From Lampris incognitus (lineage: Eukaryota > Chordata > Actinopteri > Lampriformes > Lampridae): 64,000 bases of DNA. Below are positions 27,030-40,789 of the stretch, one piece after another. Location: contig NC_079213.1 in the NCBI RefSeq assembly GCF_029633865.1, positions 113,918,730-113,982,729 of the forward strand. Reading direction: 5' to 3'. Each line of letters opens with the position of its first letter. The first letter of the stretch is position 1. The notes beneath the pieces are model-generated. The model saw only the letters and a program-made list of their open reading frames with translations. It did not search any database and was not told the origin of the DNA. The position numbers and the translations under genes are program-made.

Positions 27030-29210
27030 CCATACTACCAGGGTTCATGTTCACCCTCTATCCTATATATGTTAAGGATTCATTCGGTCATGAAAAAACC
27101 CTGGAGAGGTCAGTAAGTTTAAAAATCCAAGTTTTAGGCATTGGAAAATTACAAGTTATGGAAAATTACTGTTTTGTAAACATTTTGGAAAAGTAATTGA
27201 AATCAGACTAAAGCAGCGTCAACTCTGTTAAAGACTGCTTGGCTAATTAGAAAAACTAACTGTGGGTGGAACCATTGCAACATGGTCTTAAAATTTCTTG
27301 TGTGCGTGTGCACAAAAGTTTGTCCTAGTATGCTAACATGTACCTCCGCTGGCTGATTTTCATCTCAGTTAGCTTGCTAGGTTACCGATGATATACTGGA
27401 CAAGTAACAGTAATAATAATAATAATGATAACTTTATTTATATCGCACTTTACTAAAACAATGTTACAAAGTGTTTTATAAGAAATAAAACCAGACAAGA
27501 CAAAAAAATAAGAATAAGACCAAATAAGTAAGAGTAAACATTAAAACAATATGAATAAATAAAAACAAATATCAAACATTTGTAAAAGCTTAACAAAAAG
27601 AAAGGTTTAAGATGAGATTTAAAAGAAGCTAGACACTTGGTTTGTCTTAGTTCAACAGGAAGAGAGTTCCATAGTGTGTGTGTGTGTGTGTGTGTGGGGG
27701 GGGGGCTCTAACAGCAAAAGCCTGATCAACCTTTGTGACAAACCAAGACCTTGGAATAACCAGCTGGGCTCCATATGCAGACCTTAATGGTCAAGAGGGC
27801 GTATACCAGGTCAATAAATCACAAATGTATGTCAGAGCAAGACCGTTTAAGGCCTTAACAGTGAGCAAAAATATTTTAAAATCAATTTGAAATATAACTA
27901 TGAGCTAGTGTAGGGAGACAAGCACAGGAGTGATATGGTCATGCCTCTTTGTCCCGGTAATGAGGTTAGCAGCCGCATTTTGTATCAACTGCAGACAGTG
28001 GAGGGAGCCCTTGCAGATACCAGAGTAAAGTGCGTTGCAATAGTCAAGCTAAGAATAGATGACAGCATATACAACTTTTTGAAGGTCAGCAACTGATAAA
28101 AATAACCTAATTTTGGAGATTACTTTGAGCTGGAGAAAGCATGACTGAACATGTTTGATTTGATTATCAAAGTCGAGGTTAGCATCGAATATTACCCCAA
28201 GATTCCTAGCAGCCTGCTTAAGGCTACCCAACAGACCACCATATAGTATCAAAAGGGCTGATGGAATTTAGGGGAATGAAAAATTTTCAGACATCCAGGA
28301 TTTAATGTCAGAGAGGCAAGTTGTGAGATTTGCTAGGATTCTAGGTCTGTGGGTTTTAATGGCATGTATAACGGAGTGTCGGCAGCATAAAATTGTAAAA
28401 CACATCATGATTTTGAATGATCTGGCCTAGGGGGCAGCATGTGTATAGAAAACAGAAGGGGGCCAAGAATTGAGCCTCGAGGGACACCACAACTCAACTG
28501 AGCCATCAAGGAAGTAGAGTTACCCAGAACAACAGAAAAAGTTCTGTTGGTGAGGTAATCAGATTTAGAATCAGAATACTTTATTCATCCCTGAGCGGAA
28601 ATTGGGTATTGAGTATTGAGTATTGGGTATTGAGCATAGTAAGCTAAGAGCCGAGCCCTCGATGCCAACCCAAGGCGATATAAGAGGATGCTGTGATCAA
28701 CTGTGTCACAGGCAGTACTTAAGTCTAAAAGAACTAAAATCGAGCAGTCACCTCTGTCTGCAGTCAGCAGTAGGACATTAGTGACCTTAACTAGAGCTGT
28801 CTCAGTACCATGAAGTGCTCTAAAACCAGACTGGAAACTGTTAAAAACGCTATTAGTGTTCATAAAAGAAATCAATTGAGATGGAAATTACTCTCTTCAG
28901 AACCTTAGATAAAAAAGTACAAGATATGGCTTACAAAAGTTGAGTATTTGAAATATAGACCATATTTTACATTGTGTATATATAATGTTAAAAAAAACCC
29001 TAAATTTTAAATAGTAACTCGGAAAAAAATAGTTGCTTTTGGTCATGGAAATTAAGCTAAAAGGTATGGAGAGCTCATGAATGGGTCACCATTGGTGAAA
29101 GTGTATGAACTCTGAATGTATACACTTGTTTTTCTTATTATAACTTCTTTTTGTGCAAAATACATTCCATTGCATTTTTGTGTGTGCAATGAGTTATATA
29201 AATAGTTTGC

Positions 29211-29271
<61 letters not shown>

Positions 29272-32200
29272 AGATGGCTCCCAGTACAGCAGTGTTCCAG
29301 ACTGTATGTTCCGGAAGCCTTCGGAGGGGCAGAGCCTCATCAGCTACCTGTCGGAGCAGGACTTTGGCAGCTGTGCTGACCTTGAGAAGGTCAGGAGACT
29401 GCGTCACGTCTGCATTGTGATGTTTGGATGAATTATAAAGCTGTTCGACACAAACTGGTGCTGTCAGTGTGGCTTATAAAGCCAGCAGGCATAAGGGAAA
29501 CGTGTGGGAGGAAAAATGCAGTACCAGTGTACAGATAATATATTTAATGTAGTTGTTAATCCAGTGTTATTTTACAAGTTATGCTTGTTGGGGAAAATGC
29601 CGACTTAGATGAAACCTTCAGTTTCAGTCGTAAACAGTTCTGGAAAAAGTATTGACTATTTAGATTCGACAAAGACGAAAGAAATCGTTATCAAGTTCCC
29701 TGATGAGTTCCTCCTTTTTCCTCTCTTCCTCCAGGAGAACGCCCACTTCAGCATCTCCGAGTCGCTGATCGCAGCCATTGAGCTGATGAAGTGTAACCTT
29801 CGTCGTCATGAGTGTGAGGAAGAGGAGGGTGATAGCGACAGTGAGATCCAGCAGCTGAAGCAGAAGATCCGTCTGCGGAGGCAGCAAATCCGCCGCACCC
29901 GCCTGCCGCCCTGCGTGTCGTCTCAGCACCGTAAGCTAACGCTCGACTTCTCTCTTCTGATTGGCTGTCTTACTCATGAAGCCGTATAGCTGAAAATTGC
30001 ATGTCTGTGATGACATGTCAGCTTTAATATTGATTCACTACCTTTAGAGAACTATACCGTTCAATGGAAGAATAACATTTTTTGTAATTGCAATCAACGT
30101 GCTGTGCATGATGGATATTTTGAATTTCTTTTCAAAAGCCAACAAGGTAGATGGTAAAATAAAGAATGGCAGAAATGTTTGGGCCACCAACACAGTGCTT
30201 CATTGTCTGTTTTTATCTGCACAGTTTAATTCGTTTACATTTCTTAAATACTTACTTCTGTTCTCTTCTTTTGCCTCCTCCCTCTTGTTCTTTTATTTCT
30301 CTCTCTCTGTTTTTTTCCTCCTCAGTGTTTCACTCTACAGACAGTGGAGGATCCAGGAGGAGTTCCCAGGACTCCTCTCAGGGTCTGTCAGACTCCGGAT
30401 CAGCTGAGGAGGTGGAGGAATGTGAACTGCGAGGTAGAGCGAGCGATGCTGGGAAAGCATGGAAACGATGTGTGTTTATGTGGTGGTGGTGGCGCTGCTG
30501 CTTTGTTGCAGAAGGACTGCTGCACAGATCATTAACCTTACATTCCTGAAGAGTTGCATATAAGATATACGTCCCTTTTGATACTTTGTGTTTCTGGTGG
30601 ATTTAAGGTAAGTCTGTGAAACTCCAGATCCTGCAGACTGTAGCAGTATGTGATGTGGATGGTTGTTGTCCGGTAGGACTTTGCCAGGAAAAATGACAGG
30701 GTGCATAGTGTTTTCCATCTTCATCATAGCAGCCAAATGAGGAAGAAGAAGGCAGGTAGTGTTGAGTTTGAAGAAGTGAAGTTGGGTCAATAAGTACAAC
30801 TCAACGGGTGTCCAGGTAGCATGGCGGTCTATTCCGTTGCATACCAACAGGGGGATCTCCAGTTCGAATCCCCATGTTACCTCCGGCTTGGTTGGGCATC
30901 CTTACAGACACAATTGGCCGTATCTGTGGGTGGGAAGCCGGATGTGGGTATGTGTCCTGGTCGCTGCACTAGCACCTCCTCTGGTCGGTCAGGGTGCCTG
31001 CTCGGGAGGGGGGGGGGACTGGGGGTAATAGCGTGATCCTCCCATGCGCTACATCCCCCTGGTGAAACTCCTCACTGTCAGGTGAAAAGAAGCAGCTGGT
31101 GACTCCACATGTATTAGAGGAGGCATGTGGTAGTCTGCAGCCCTCCCCGGATCAGCAGAGGGGGTGGAGCAGCAACTGGGACGGCTCGCAAGAGTAGGGT
31201 GACTGGCTGGATACAATCGGGGAGAAAAGGGGGGGGGGGTAAAAGTCAGGTTACACCAGGTTTTTGGCTGGACCAGACCAGTGGGCCAACCCTACAAATG
31301 TGAATGTCTGTGACTGAGTGAGAAAGTTACACAACTGGGCTGCTGGATCACGTGACCAACGATGTCACTTAAGTTACACGATTGGTCAGCCGACCAGCGA
31401 CTTCACTGGTAAACATGGAAGTGGGAGTTTTGCTTTTGGCCGTTGCTCTTTCGGAATGAATCAGCACAACGGTTGCAGCTCATTCCACATTTCTTGCACG
31501 CTAATGAACAGACGGTATCGCTGCTGCTGTTTCCACATCTGGTTCGGCACTGGAGCAGTCCAGCATAGAGCGCAGTAGGAGAGAAATCAGCTCTTCATGC
31601 ACCGAGAGGCATGGGGGAGGGCGCCCAGCAAAAGCATCCCAAATACCAATCACTCTGACAAAACACTCAATACAGAGTGGCGAGAGACCCCCCAGACGGA
31701 AACACACGAGAGAGGATGGGGCATTAACAGATCATTATAATAACACTTTAATAACACTACCACTGACTAGCCCGCTAGCAAATTGGCCACAGTTTCAAAT
31801 GTTGACCACACACGACTCAGCCATGTACTAGGTTTTGATGTAGTCTTGTTTTGTTTGTTTCTGACACAACAGCACTTTTGACAGCACTCAACTTACCAAC
31901 AAAGTATGAAAAAATAATTTCTGCATAGTCGTGATAAAATTGTAATTACATTTTATGTAGGAGTTTCTAAATGTTATTGTGAAGGAAAACTGTGACATGG
32001 TCTAGTTTGCAGTCAGATGTTCTGGATGGCATCTCAGCGTACATCATGTTGAACGCTGACTAATGTGCCCAAATCCACATACAAAATCAAGGTCTGTAAA
32101 AAGAACAGATTCATTTTGAAAAATATAAAGGAAGTCTGGTTGAGGAAGTGTCCGTATCTCAGGAGTTCATTCATTCTTGTGTGTCAGTCATAACTCATAA

Positions 32201-35200
32201 AGTCATCACAGCCGACTCCATATTGGGGGGCAGCACGGTGGCCCAGTGGTCAGTACTGTTCCTCACAGCAAGAAGGTCCTGGGTTCAAACCCCAGGCCGT
32301 CCCAGGTCCTTTCTGTGTGGAGTTTGCATGTTCTCCCCGTGTCTGCGTGGGTTTCCTCCAGGTGCTCGGGTTTCCTCCCACCACCAAAAAGACATGCATG
32401 TTAGGGTTAATACTCCTGCCTGTGCCCCTGAGCAAGGCAATAGGAAGGAATGACTAGAGTTGGTCCCCGGGCGCTGTGCAGCGGCAACCCACTGCTCCTA
32501 GCTACACAGCTAGGACGGGTTAAATGCAGAGAATGAATTTTGTTGTATGTATGTACAACGACAAAGCAGGAGCACTTGTGTGTTCTGCCATGGCCCATAA
32601 ACCTGGCACTCTGGACTCAAGTGGCCGTGTCGTAGGAAGGTTTTTAGTTGTGTGTAGGAGGGTATAAAACGTTTTCTTGGACTTGATCAGTGTCGGAAAG
32701 ATAAGGTCAGGATCAAATGGGTTTGTAGTTGCCGTAAAATTGGACTTCCTAAAAGGATACGATTGGTTCATGAAGAATTGCGGTGGTGAGGTTGCCGAGA
32801 ACTGATGTAAACAAAGTAGTGATGCCAGAAGAAGTGACAAGTCTCAACAGCTGGAAGACACAACGCATACATGGGACTTGTTTAAGGATCCAAGCAGGTG
32901 ATGCTGTGCATACATTTCATGCATACTAACAGCATGTCTAGAGGGATTTTTTGTGTGTGTGTGTGTGTGTGTTTGGGGGGGTATTTTACAGTTCCAGTGG
33001 TTAGATCCATGCATGTCCATCAGTTGCAGTGTTTGTTTTAGTTTGGTGAGTGCTGAGTGTCAGTTTCTGTCTCCAGATGGCTGTGAGGGTCGCTCCCTGC
33101 TGGAGGTGTCCCAGAGCGGCCTCTCGCTGTCGCTCGCCTCCCTCTTCTCAGGTACCTGCAGGGGCTCCAGACAGGGGGGCCCACTGGCTCCATTCCAAAC
33201 CCAGAACAGGTTTCCTTTCCCGTCCCTCTGCCCTAAACCACCCAGCTGTCTCCAGCAGTTCTAGCAGCCACTCAGTGAAGAGACGGTCGCTGCTGTCTCC
33301 CGTGGTTTTCACATTAAGGCGGGCTGAGCCGGTGACTGGTTGCTGAACTTCTACATTACACTCCATTATCAGGACAGTCTTTGGTCTCTTCACATAATAT
33401 TTGCACTTAAATTCATCAGCTGATGTAATGGCTAGATGAAAACTGTTTTTTATTCATTTTTTCCTTTTTGGGGGGGTTTTGTGAAGCAGAGGTTTGTCGG
33501 TGAAGGTTGTAACGTTTCTGTTTGGAATGGAGCCCGTCTCCTCCTGCCCCGACTGACTTGTGTGTCCGCTTGGCTGCTTCTCATAGGTGTTTGTCGCTTG
33601 GTGCTTCGGAGTCTTGGTAGTGCACGTGTGTGCATGTGAGAGCTCAGGGAAGCTGGCGGAAGCTGCACTGAAGCAGCCAGTTTTATTCCCTGGCAACAAC
33701 TGCTAGAAGGCCTTTTTTTTTTTGCACGCACGCACGCTCATTTGTTCACACTCTCATCCATCTAACCATGTGTCCGTCCATCCACCACCTGACCTTTCAC
33801 CCCTTGGTCCACTTTGTCAAGGTGCTCCCTGTAGAGAATGTGGAGGGTTTGTTGATGAGGAGAGATGGTCGAACCTCCTTGCTGTGTGAAACTTTTGCTG
33901 TGCTTCTCTTTCTGCTGCGTTCTAGAGAGATGCACACAGTTGAGCAAATATTTCTCTCAAAAGCATCAGCCCGGTCAGGTGAAGCCAGATACCTGGCACA
34001 GGTAAATATCTCCAAAATTCCCTCAAACAGACTTACATCAGGTCTGCCTTACCAGTGTCAACATGGTCATGAGTCTGTAACCTGCCATGAATAGTTCTCT
34101 GTGCAGACTTGGTTCACAGCGCTGGCTTGTTCCTCCACCTGAACTGGTTCAACTTGTCCATCCAGTTCCTTTGTGTTGAAACATGGTTTCTGGTGTGAAG
34201 GTTGTGATGAAAGCCTGCAGAAACCCACCTGTTTGTGAACATGGAACAAACGGGCAGACTCGTTCGTCTCCTTCTGGGAACTCTCAGGACTGTAGGTTCA
34301 TGTAGGTCTTCTCTGTGTGCCTGCCAGTCTGATGTTTTGGAGAGAAATGCAGAAGGTGCTTGAATAGAACTGGAAATGTCATTTAAAATACATGAAACTG
34401 AAGTTCTCGTTGACTGGAGAGATTTCGAGGGTTCCAGGTGTTTTATTTTAATTGGAGATGGATGTGTGTGTTTCTGTCGTCTTAAGCCGGTAGAGTTTAG
34501 CTGAACTAGTCTGTAAACCGTGTCAGGTAGCGGTGCTGATGGTGGATTTTCCTCCTTGAAAAACTGTCTTTGGATGAAAGGTCGAATCTCTCGGTGGTGG
34601 ACGAAGAGGTTCTGGTTTTCTCCTTCCTGGTAAACTGAACTGCCATGTTGCCGTCTGCTTCTCTTCCAGATGCAGACATCAAGCGCAGCGTGACGTCCAG
34701 CAGCAGGTCTTTCTTCAGCTCAGACTCTCTGTAAGTAACCCTGCCACTTCCTGTTTCCCCTGTCATTTCCTGTCAGGCCTGGGACAGTCATTTTCAGAAT
34801 TCCTCAGGTGGCGATGGATACGGTGTGAGTGTTGGTGTCGGGTGGCGTTAATCAACCCAAGAAAAAAAAATCAGATCCACACATTTGACCCAAGATATTA
34901 AATTATTTTCTGGAAGTCCTCATAAAATGTCTAAAAAGTGAAAATGTGGGGTTTTTTTCAGACACTGGAGTTTTTTTTTGTTGTTTTTTTTAAGATATAC
35001 TTTTGTGTAATATTTTCTTTCATATTGGTGATTTTTCTTTTTTTTTAAGCATTTCCTATAAACAATATATACGGGCTCCCTGTATGTTGTCCATTGCGTG
35101 ATAGTATCCCCCCCCCTTTTCTCCCCAGTTGTATCCGGCCAATTACCCCACTCTTCCGAGCCGTCCCGGTCGCTGCTCCACCCCCTCTGCTGATCCGGGG

Positions 35201-38200
35201 AGGGCTGCAGACTACCACATGCCTCCTCCCATACATGTGGAGTCACCAGCCGCTTCTTTTCACCTGACAGTGAGAAGTTTCACCAGGGGGACGTAGCATG
35301 TGGGAGGATCACGCTATTTCCCCCAGTTCCCCCTCCCCCTCGAACAGACACCCCAACTGACCAGAGGGGGCACTAGTGCAGCGACCAGGACATATACCCA
35401 CATCCGGCTTCCCACCCGTGTCTGTAGGGACACCTAACCAAGCCAGAGGTAACGCAGGGATTTGAACCGCCGATCCCCATGTTGGTAGGCAACGGAATAG
35501 ACTGCCATGCCACCTGGACACCCCGTATTAGGTTTCTTTATATTGATTCACCCTGTGATGGCCTAGCAGCCTGTCCAGGGTGTCTCCCTGCCTGCGATCC
35601 GGTGACTGCTGGGATAGGCTCCAGCATCGCCGTGACCCTGAGAGCAGGAGAAGCGGTTGGGATAATGGATGGATATTGATTTATGAGCAAACCTCCAGTA
35701 TTTACTTTCCCGCATACACACACTAACCAGGGTTCATGTACACCTCTGCCTCATGACTCAGTGTCTGTGTTTAGACTGTTGTCCTACTCTTAAAGAACAC
35801 TTAATTTCTGTAATCTGTTTTTTTATAAGTTATTAATAATTAAGGTGATTTTTTTTGTAAGTTATTGATAATTAACGTGATTCATAAAATCTTTCTTCAG
35901 TTCTCGGTCGCTCTTGCAGTCCAACTCAGCAGAGTCGGTGGCCATGGGTCTCCTCAGACAGTTTGAGGGGATGCAACTTCCTGCTGCCTCAGAGCTCGAC
36001 TGGCTGGTACCAGAACACGACGCTCCACAGAAGGTACACACACACACACACACACACACATGTTCACACACCCTGGTACACTTCATTGCACCAAACGTGG
36101 CTCTTAACATACTAGAGCACATCTGTACACCCCCCCCCCTTTTTCCTCCCATTTGTACCCGGCCAATTACCCCACTCTTCCGAGCCGTCCCGCTCTCTGC
36201 TCCACCCCCTCTGCCAATCCGGGGAGGGCTGCAGACTACCACATGCCTCCTCCCATACATGTGGAGTCACCAGCCGCTCCTTTTCACCTGACAGTGAGGA
36301 GTTTCGTAGCGCGTGGAAGAATCACGCTATTCCCCCCCAGTTCCCCCTCCCCCCGACCAGGCGCCCCGACCGACCAGAGGAGGCAGCGACCAGGACACAT
36401 ACCCACATCCGGCTTCCCACCCGCAGACACGGCCAATTGTGTCTGTAGGGACGCCCGACCAAGCCAGAGGTAACACGGGGATTCGAACTGACGATCCCCG
36501 TGTTGGTAGGCAACAGAATAGACCACCACGCTACCTGGATGCCCAATAAACTGTATTTGTATATAGCAAACTGTGTTTCTTTTAAACTAACAGTTTTTTA
36601 TAATATAGTTTTTTATTTCACATTTCAAAATGGTTACAGTGTTTGTATGACAACAAATAAACACACAAGACCTCCAGGTGTGTATGCACAAGTAAATATG
36701 AAATGTCCAACATCCACCCGCGGATGGCAAATGGTCTTTCAGTCTGAGGATCCAGGTTCAAATCTCAAGTCAGCCAGTTCTGCTGTGCTTAAGTTCCCCT
36801 GGGCCAGACACTGAATCCCCCCCAGAGTCCTGGGAACTGTTCTGTAACCCAACCTCACCTTTGACCTCTCCGTGGCAATAGGGTAAAGAGAATCCTTTTT
36901 ATTATCATTTAAAACACGTGAACCTGTTAAGTGAGTGGAATGGTGACTCAGTGATCAGTGCCGTTTCCTGACAGTCAGGTCGTCGGTTCGATAAGATAAG
37001 ATACTTTATTGTCAATGTGTACACACCACGAAATTTCATTTGGTGACTCTCAGACCAGCAACACTAGACAAGGTAAATGATTAAAAAAAAACAAGATAAA
37101 AACAAGGACAAAGAACATTTAGTATAAAAAAGTGAGGTAGTAAAAATAAGTGAGGTAGCAAAAATGATAAGACAATAAAGATAGCAGCGGGTTTTAGTAA
37201 AGTTCAAAATAGTGCATGGGGTTATTGTACATAGTTGTCCATACTGCAGCAGCCTTAGTACCAGTTAGTCTTCAGCAGCTATAGGCAGGTGTGTGTGTGT
37301 GTGTGTGGGTGTGGGGCGATGGAGGCTACAGCAATGGGGAAGAAGCTGTTCCTCAGCCTGTTAGTTCGGGTTTTGATGGTGCGGTATCTTTTTCCTGATG
37401 GCAAGGGAACGAACAGACTGTGACCTGGGTGTGTTGCGTCTTTGCTGATGTTGCTGACTCTCCTCTGTAGGCAGCCAGCATACACAGCATCCAGGTCCGG
37501 GAGCACAGCTCCCACAATCCTCTGTGCTGTCTTCACCACCCGGGCTAAGTCCTTCCTGTTCTCTGCTGTGCAGCTGGCATACCACACTGTGACACATTAC
37601 AGAGGAGGCTTTCTATTGTGCTTCTGTAAAAGCTGAGACCGGCTTGTTTAAGTTTCCTGGGGAAGAAAAGCCTCTGTTGTGCCTTCTTCACCAGGTGGGA
37701 GGTGTTGAGTGACCATGTGAGTTCTTTGGTTATGTGGATTCTCAGGAATTTGATGTTATCCACAATATGCACCTCTTCACCATGTATGTGCAGTGGGGGT
37801 GGGGTGGTTTTCCTGGATCTCCTAAAGTCCACAATGATCTCCTTTGTTTTGCTGGTGTTCAGGACCAGGTTATTGTCTGAACACCACCTAGCCAGATGTT
37901 GCACCTCCTCTCTGTAGTGTGTCTCCTCGCTGTTGGTTATGAGTCCCACTATAGTGATGTCATCAGCAAACTTCACTTTAGTGTTGGAGGAGTGAATGGG
38001 GGTGCAATTGTGGGTGAAAAGGGTGAAGAGGGCTGGACTGAGCACACAGCCCTGCCGCACACCTGTGTTCAGGATGAGGGTTGAAGATGTATGGTTACCT
38101 ATCCTGACATTTTGTGGTCTGTGAGTGAGAAAGTCCATAATCCATGAACAGAGTGAGGTGGTTAATCCTAGGTGGCTGAGTTTGTGTACCAGTTTATGGG

Positions 38201-40739
38201 GGATTATTGTATTGAGAGCGGAGCCGAAGTCAATAAAAAGCATTCTGACATATGTGTTTGGATGCTCCAGGTGGGACAGGGCTGTATGAAGTGTAATTGA
38301 GACTGCGTCCTCCGTAGATCAGCTCCCCCGATAGGCAAATTGGTGGCTGTCCAGATGTGTGGGGATGATGTCCTTGATGTGAGCGAGTATAATCCTCTCA
38401 AGCACTTCATAATAATTGGGGTCAGGGCAATTGGGGCGATAGTCACTGAGGCAGTTGACTGCTGTCTTCTTGGGTACAGGCACAATGGTGGTGGATTTAA
38501 GGCAGGTGGGGACAACAGCCTGTCTGTAGTAAGGAGAGGTTGAAAATGTCAATGAACTCTCCTGTTAGTTGGTCAGCGCATGTCTTCAGTGTGCGGCCCG
38601 ACACTCTGTCTGGTCCTGCCACTTTGGAGATATGGATTCTGCTCAGACCGGATTTCAGCTGATGGTGCTGTAGAATGAGTACATGCTCCTCCTTGGGCAG
38701 GGTCATTTGGGTCCTCACTCTGCTGAGCTGCCTTTCAAAGCGTGCAAAGAACTGGTTAAGCGTGTCGGGGAGTGCGCTGTCACGGGTGATGTGTGGGGTG
38801 CTGCATTTGTAATCCGTTGTTTTTAATACCTCTCCACATGCTTCGGGGGTTGTTGTTATGTGTGAAGTGCCCCTCAATGCACTGCTTGTACCTGTGTTTA
38901 GCCTCTCTAATGCCCTTTTTCAAGTCCCTCCGGGCATTTTTTGTAGGCCAGCATGTCACCTGTCCTGAAGGCAGCATCTCGAGCCCTGAACAGAGACCTC
39001 ACATATCCAGCCATGGCTTCTGGTTCAGAAATACCTTGATGGTTTTGGTGGTTAGTACTGTCTCAGTACAGAAATGACTGTAGGCCAGGATGGCTGAAGT
39101 GTATTCCTCTAAGTCTGCTCCCTGTGCAAACACTCCCCAGTCTGTGCTTCCAAAGCGGTCCTGCAGTCATGAGGTGGCTTCCTCACTCCAAACTTGGACA
39201 GTTTGAACAGCTGGTCTTGTTCTGCAGAGTAGAGGTTTATAGGATGGAGTCATTACCAGTGAGATGTGGTCTGATAAGCTGAGGTGTGGCGATGGTGCAG
39301 CTTTGTAGGCTCCCGGGATGTTGGTGTAAACATGGTCCAGATTATTTTGGTCTCTGGTTGGGAAGTTGATATTCTTGTGGAGTTGAGGCAGCAGTCTTTA
39401 GTTCTGAGTGGTTAAAGTCTCCTGCCACAGTCATGGTTCCTCTGGATGTGCATTCAGCTGGTTGTTGATAGTGCTGTGCAGTTCCTCCAGTGCTATCTTA
39501 GCATTAGCATGTGGTGGTATGTAAACGGCTGTGATTAAGATGGCAGAAAACTCCCTCGGCATGTAAAATGGCCTGCGTTTCACAGCCAGGTATTCTAAGT
39601 CCCGGGAGCAGTGTGTCCCAGTAATGTTCATAGCTGTACACCAGTCATTATTTATGTAAACACACTCCTCCACCTTTGCTCTACTGGAGGCTGCTGTCCT
39701 ATCCGCTCGGTAAACAGTGCCCCGCTAGTTCAATAGCCGCATCGGGAATGGTGCTGTCCAGCCAGGTCTCTGTGGTGATCATCACACAGCTGTCCATGTT
39801 ACGCGACGTAGTCCTCAGTCTTATTTCGTCCATTTTATTGACGAGCGAGCGGGAGTTGGCGAGAAAGAGACTCGGCAGGACTGGTCTGTGCGGGTTAGCC
39901 CTTAGCCTAGCTTGTAGGCCGCTCCTCTTACCCCGCTTCTGCTTCCTTTCCCTGCGCCGCCTCCGACACCTCTTTGGTGGGATAGCCATAACTCCCCCTC
40001 CGGGCTCTCCTGGATGCAGGCTCTCCAGTGGGATAGAGTCCAGGCTTCCAGTTGTGTAATCCTGATACCATCCTACAATGTTAAGGAGTTCAGCTCGGTC
40101 ATATTGTATACGAGCCTCAAGCGCTCGAACAAACAACCACAACACACACAAAAGCACAAAAATACTGTTTCGCTTAGAGCAACGAGCCACTGCATCTGTG
40201 AGCGCCGCCATCTTGACCCCATTCGATCCCAACTCTTCTGTGTTCACGTGTTTCCGCCCACAATAAACATGTCAGGTGACTGAGAATCTGAATCGTCTGT
40301 AGCCATGAATGATAAGTGAATGATTTTGTGTGTGTGTGTGTCCTGTGGTGGACAGGTGACCTCCCCAGGATGTCTCCCTGCCATCTGCCCAGTGCATGCT
40401 GGGATAGACTCCAGTCCCACATGATCCTGTCTTGGATTAGCTGGAATGATTGAACTGTAATAAGTAGCAGAAGCCTCTTGACACCGAGCTCTCCCTGTCC
40501 TCCTGCTTCCTCCCAGCTGCTGCCCATCCCCGACTCTCTGCCCATCTCCCCAGATGACGGTGAGCACGCTGACATCTACAAGCTGAGGATCCGTGTGCGA
40601 GGCAACCTGGAGTGGGCGCCGCCCCGGCCGCAGATCATCTTCAATATCCACCCGGCCCCCAAGTAAGTCCACACCGGCTTTTACACAAACCTCACTCCCA
40701 CTTCCTTTTTAGGGCTGTCGTTTCCTTTTTGCCAGTTTG

Positions 40740-40789
<50 letters not shown>

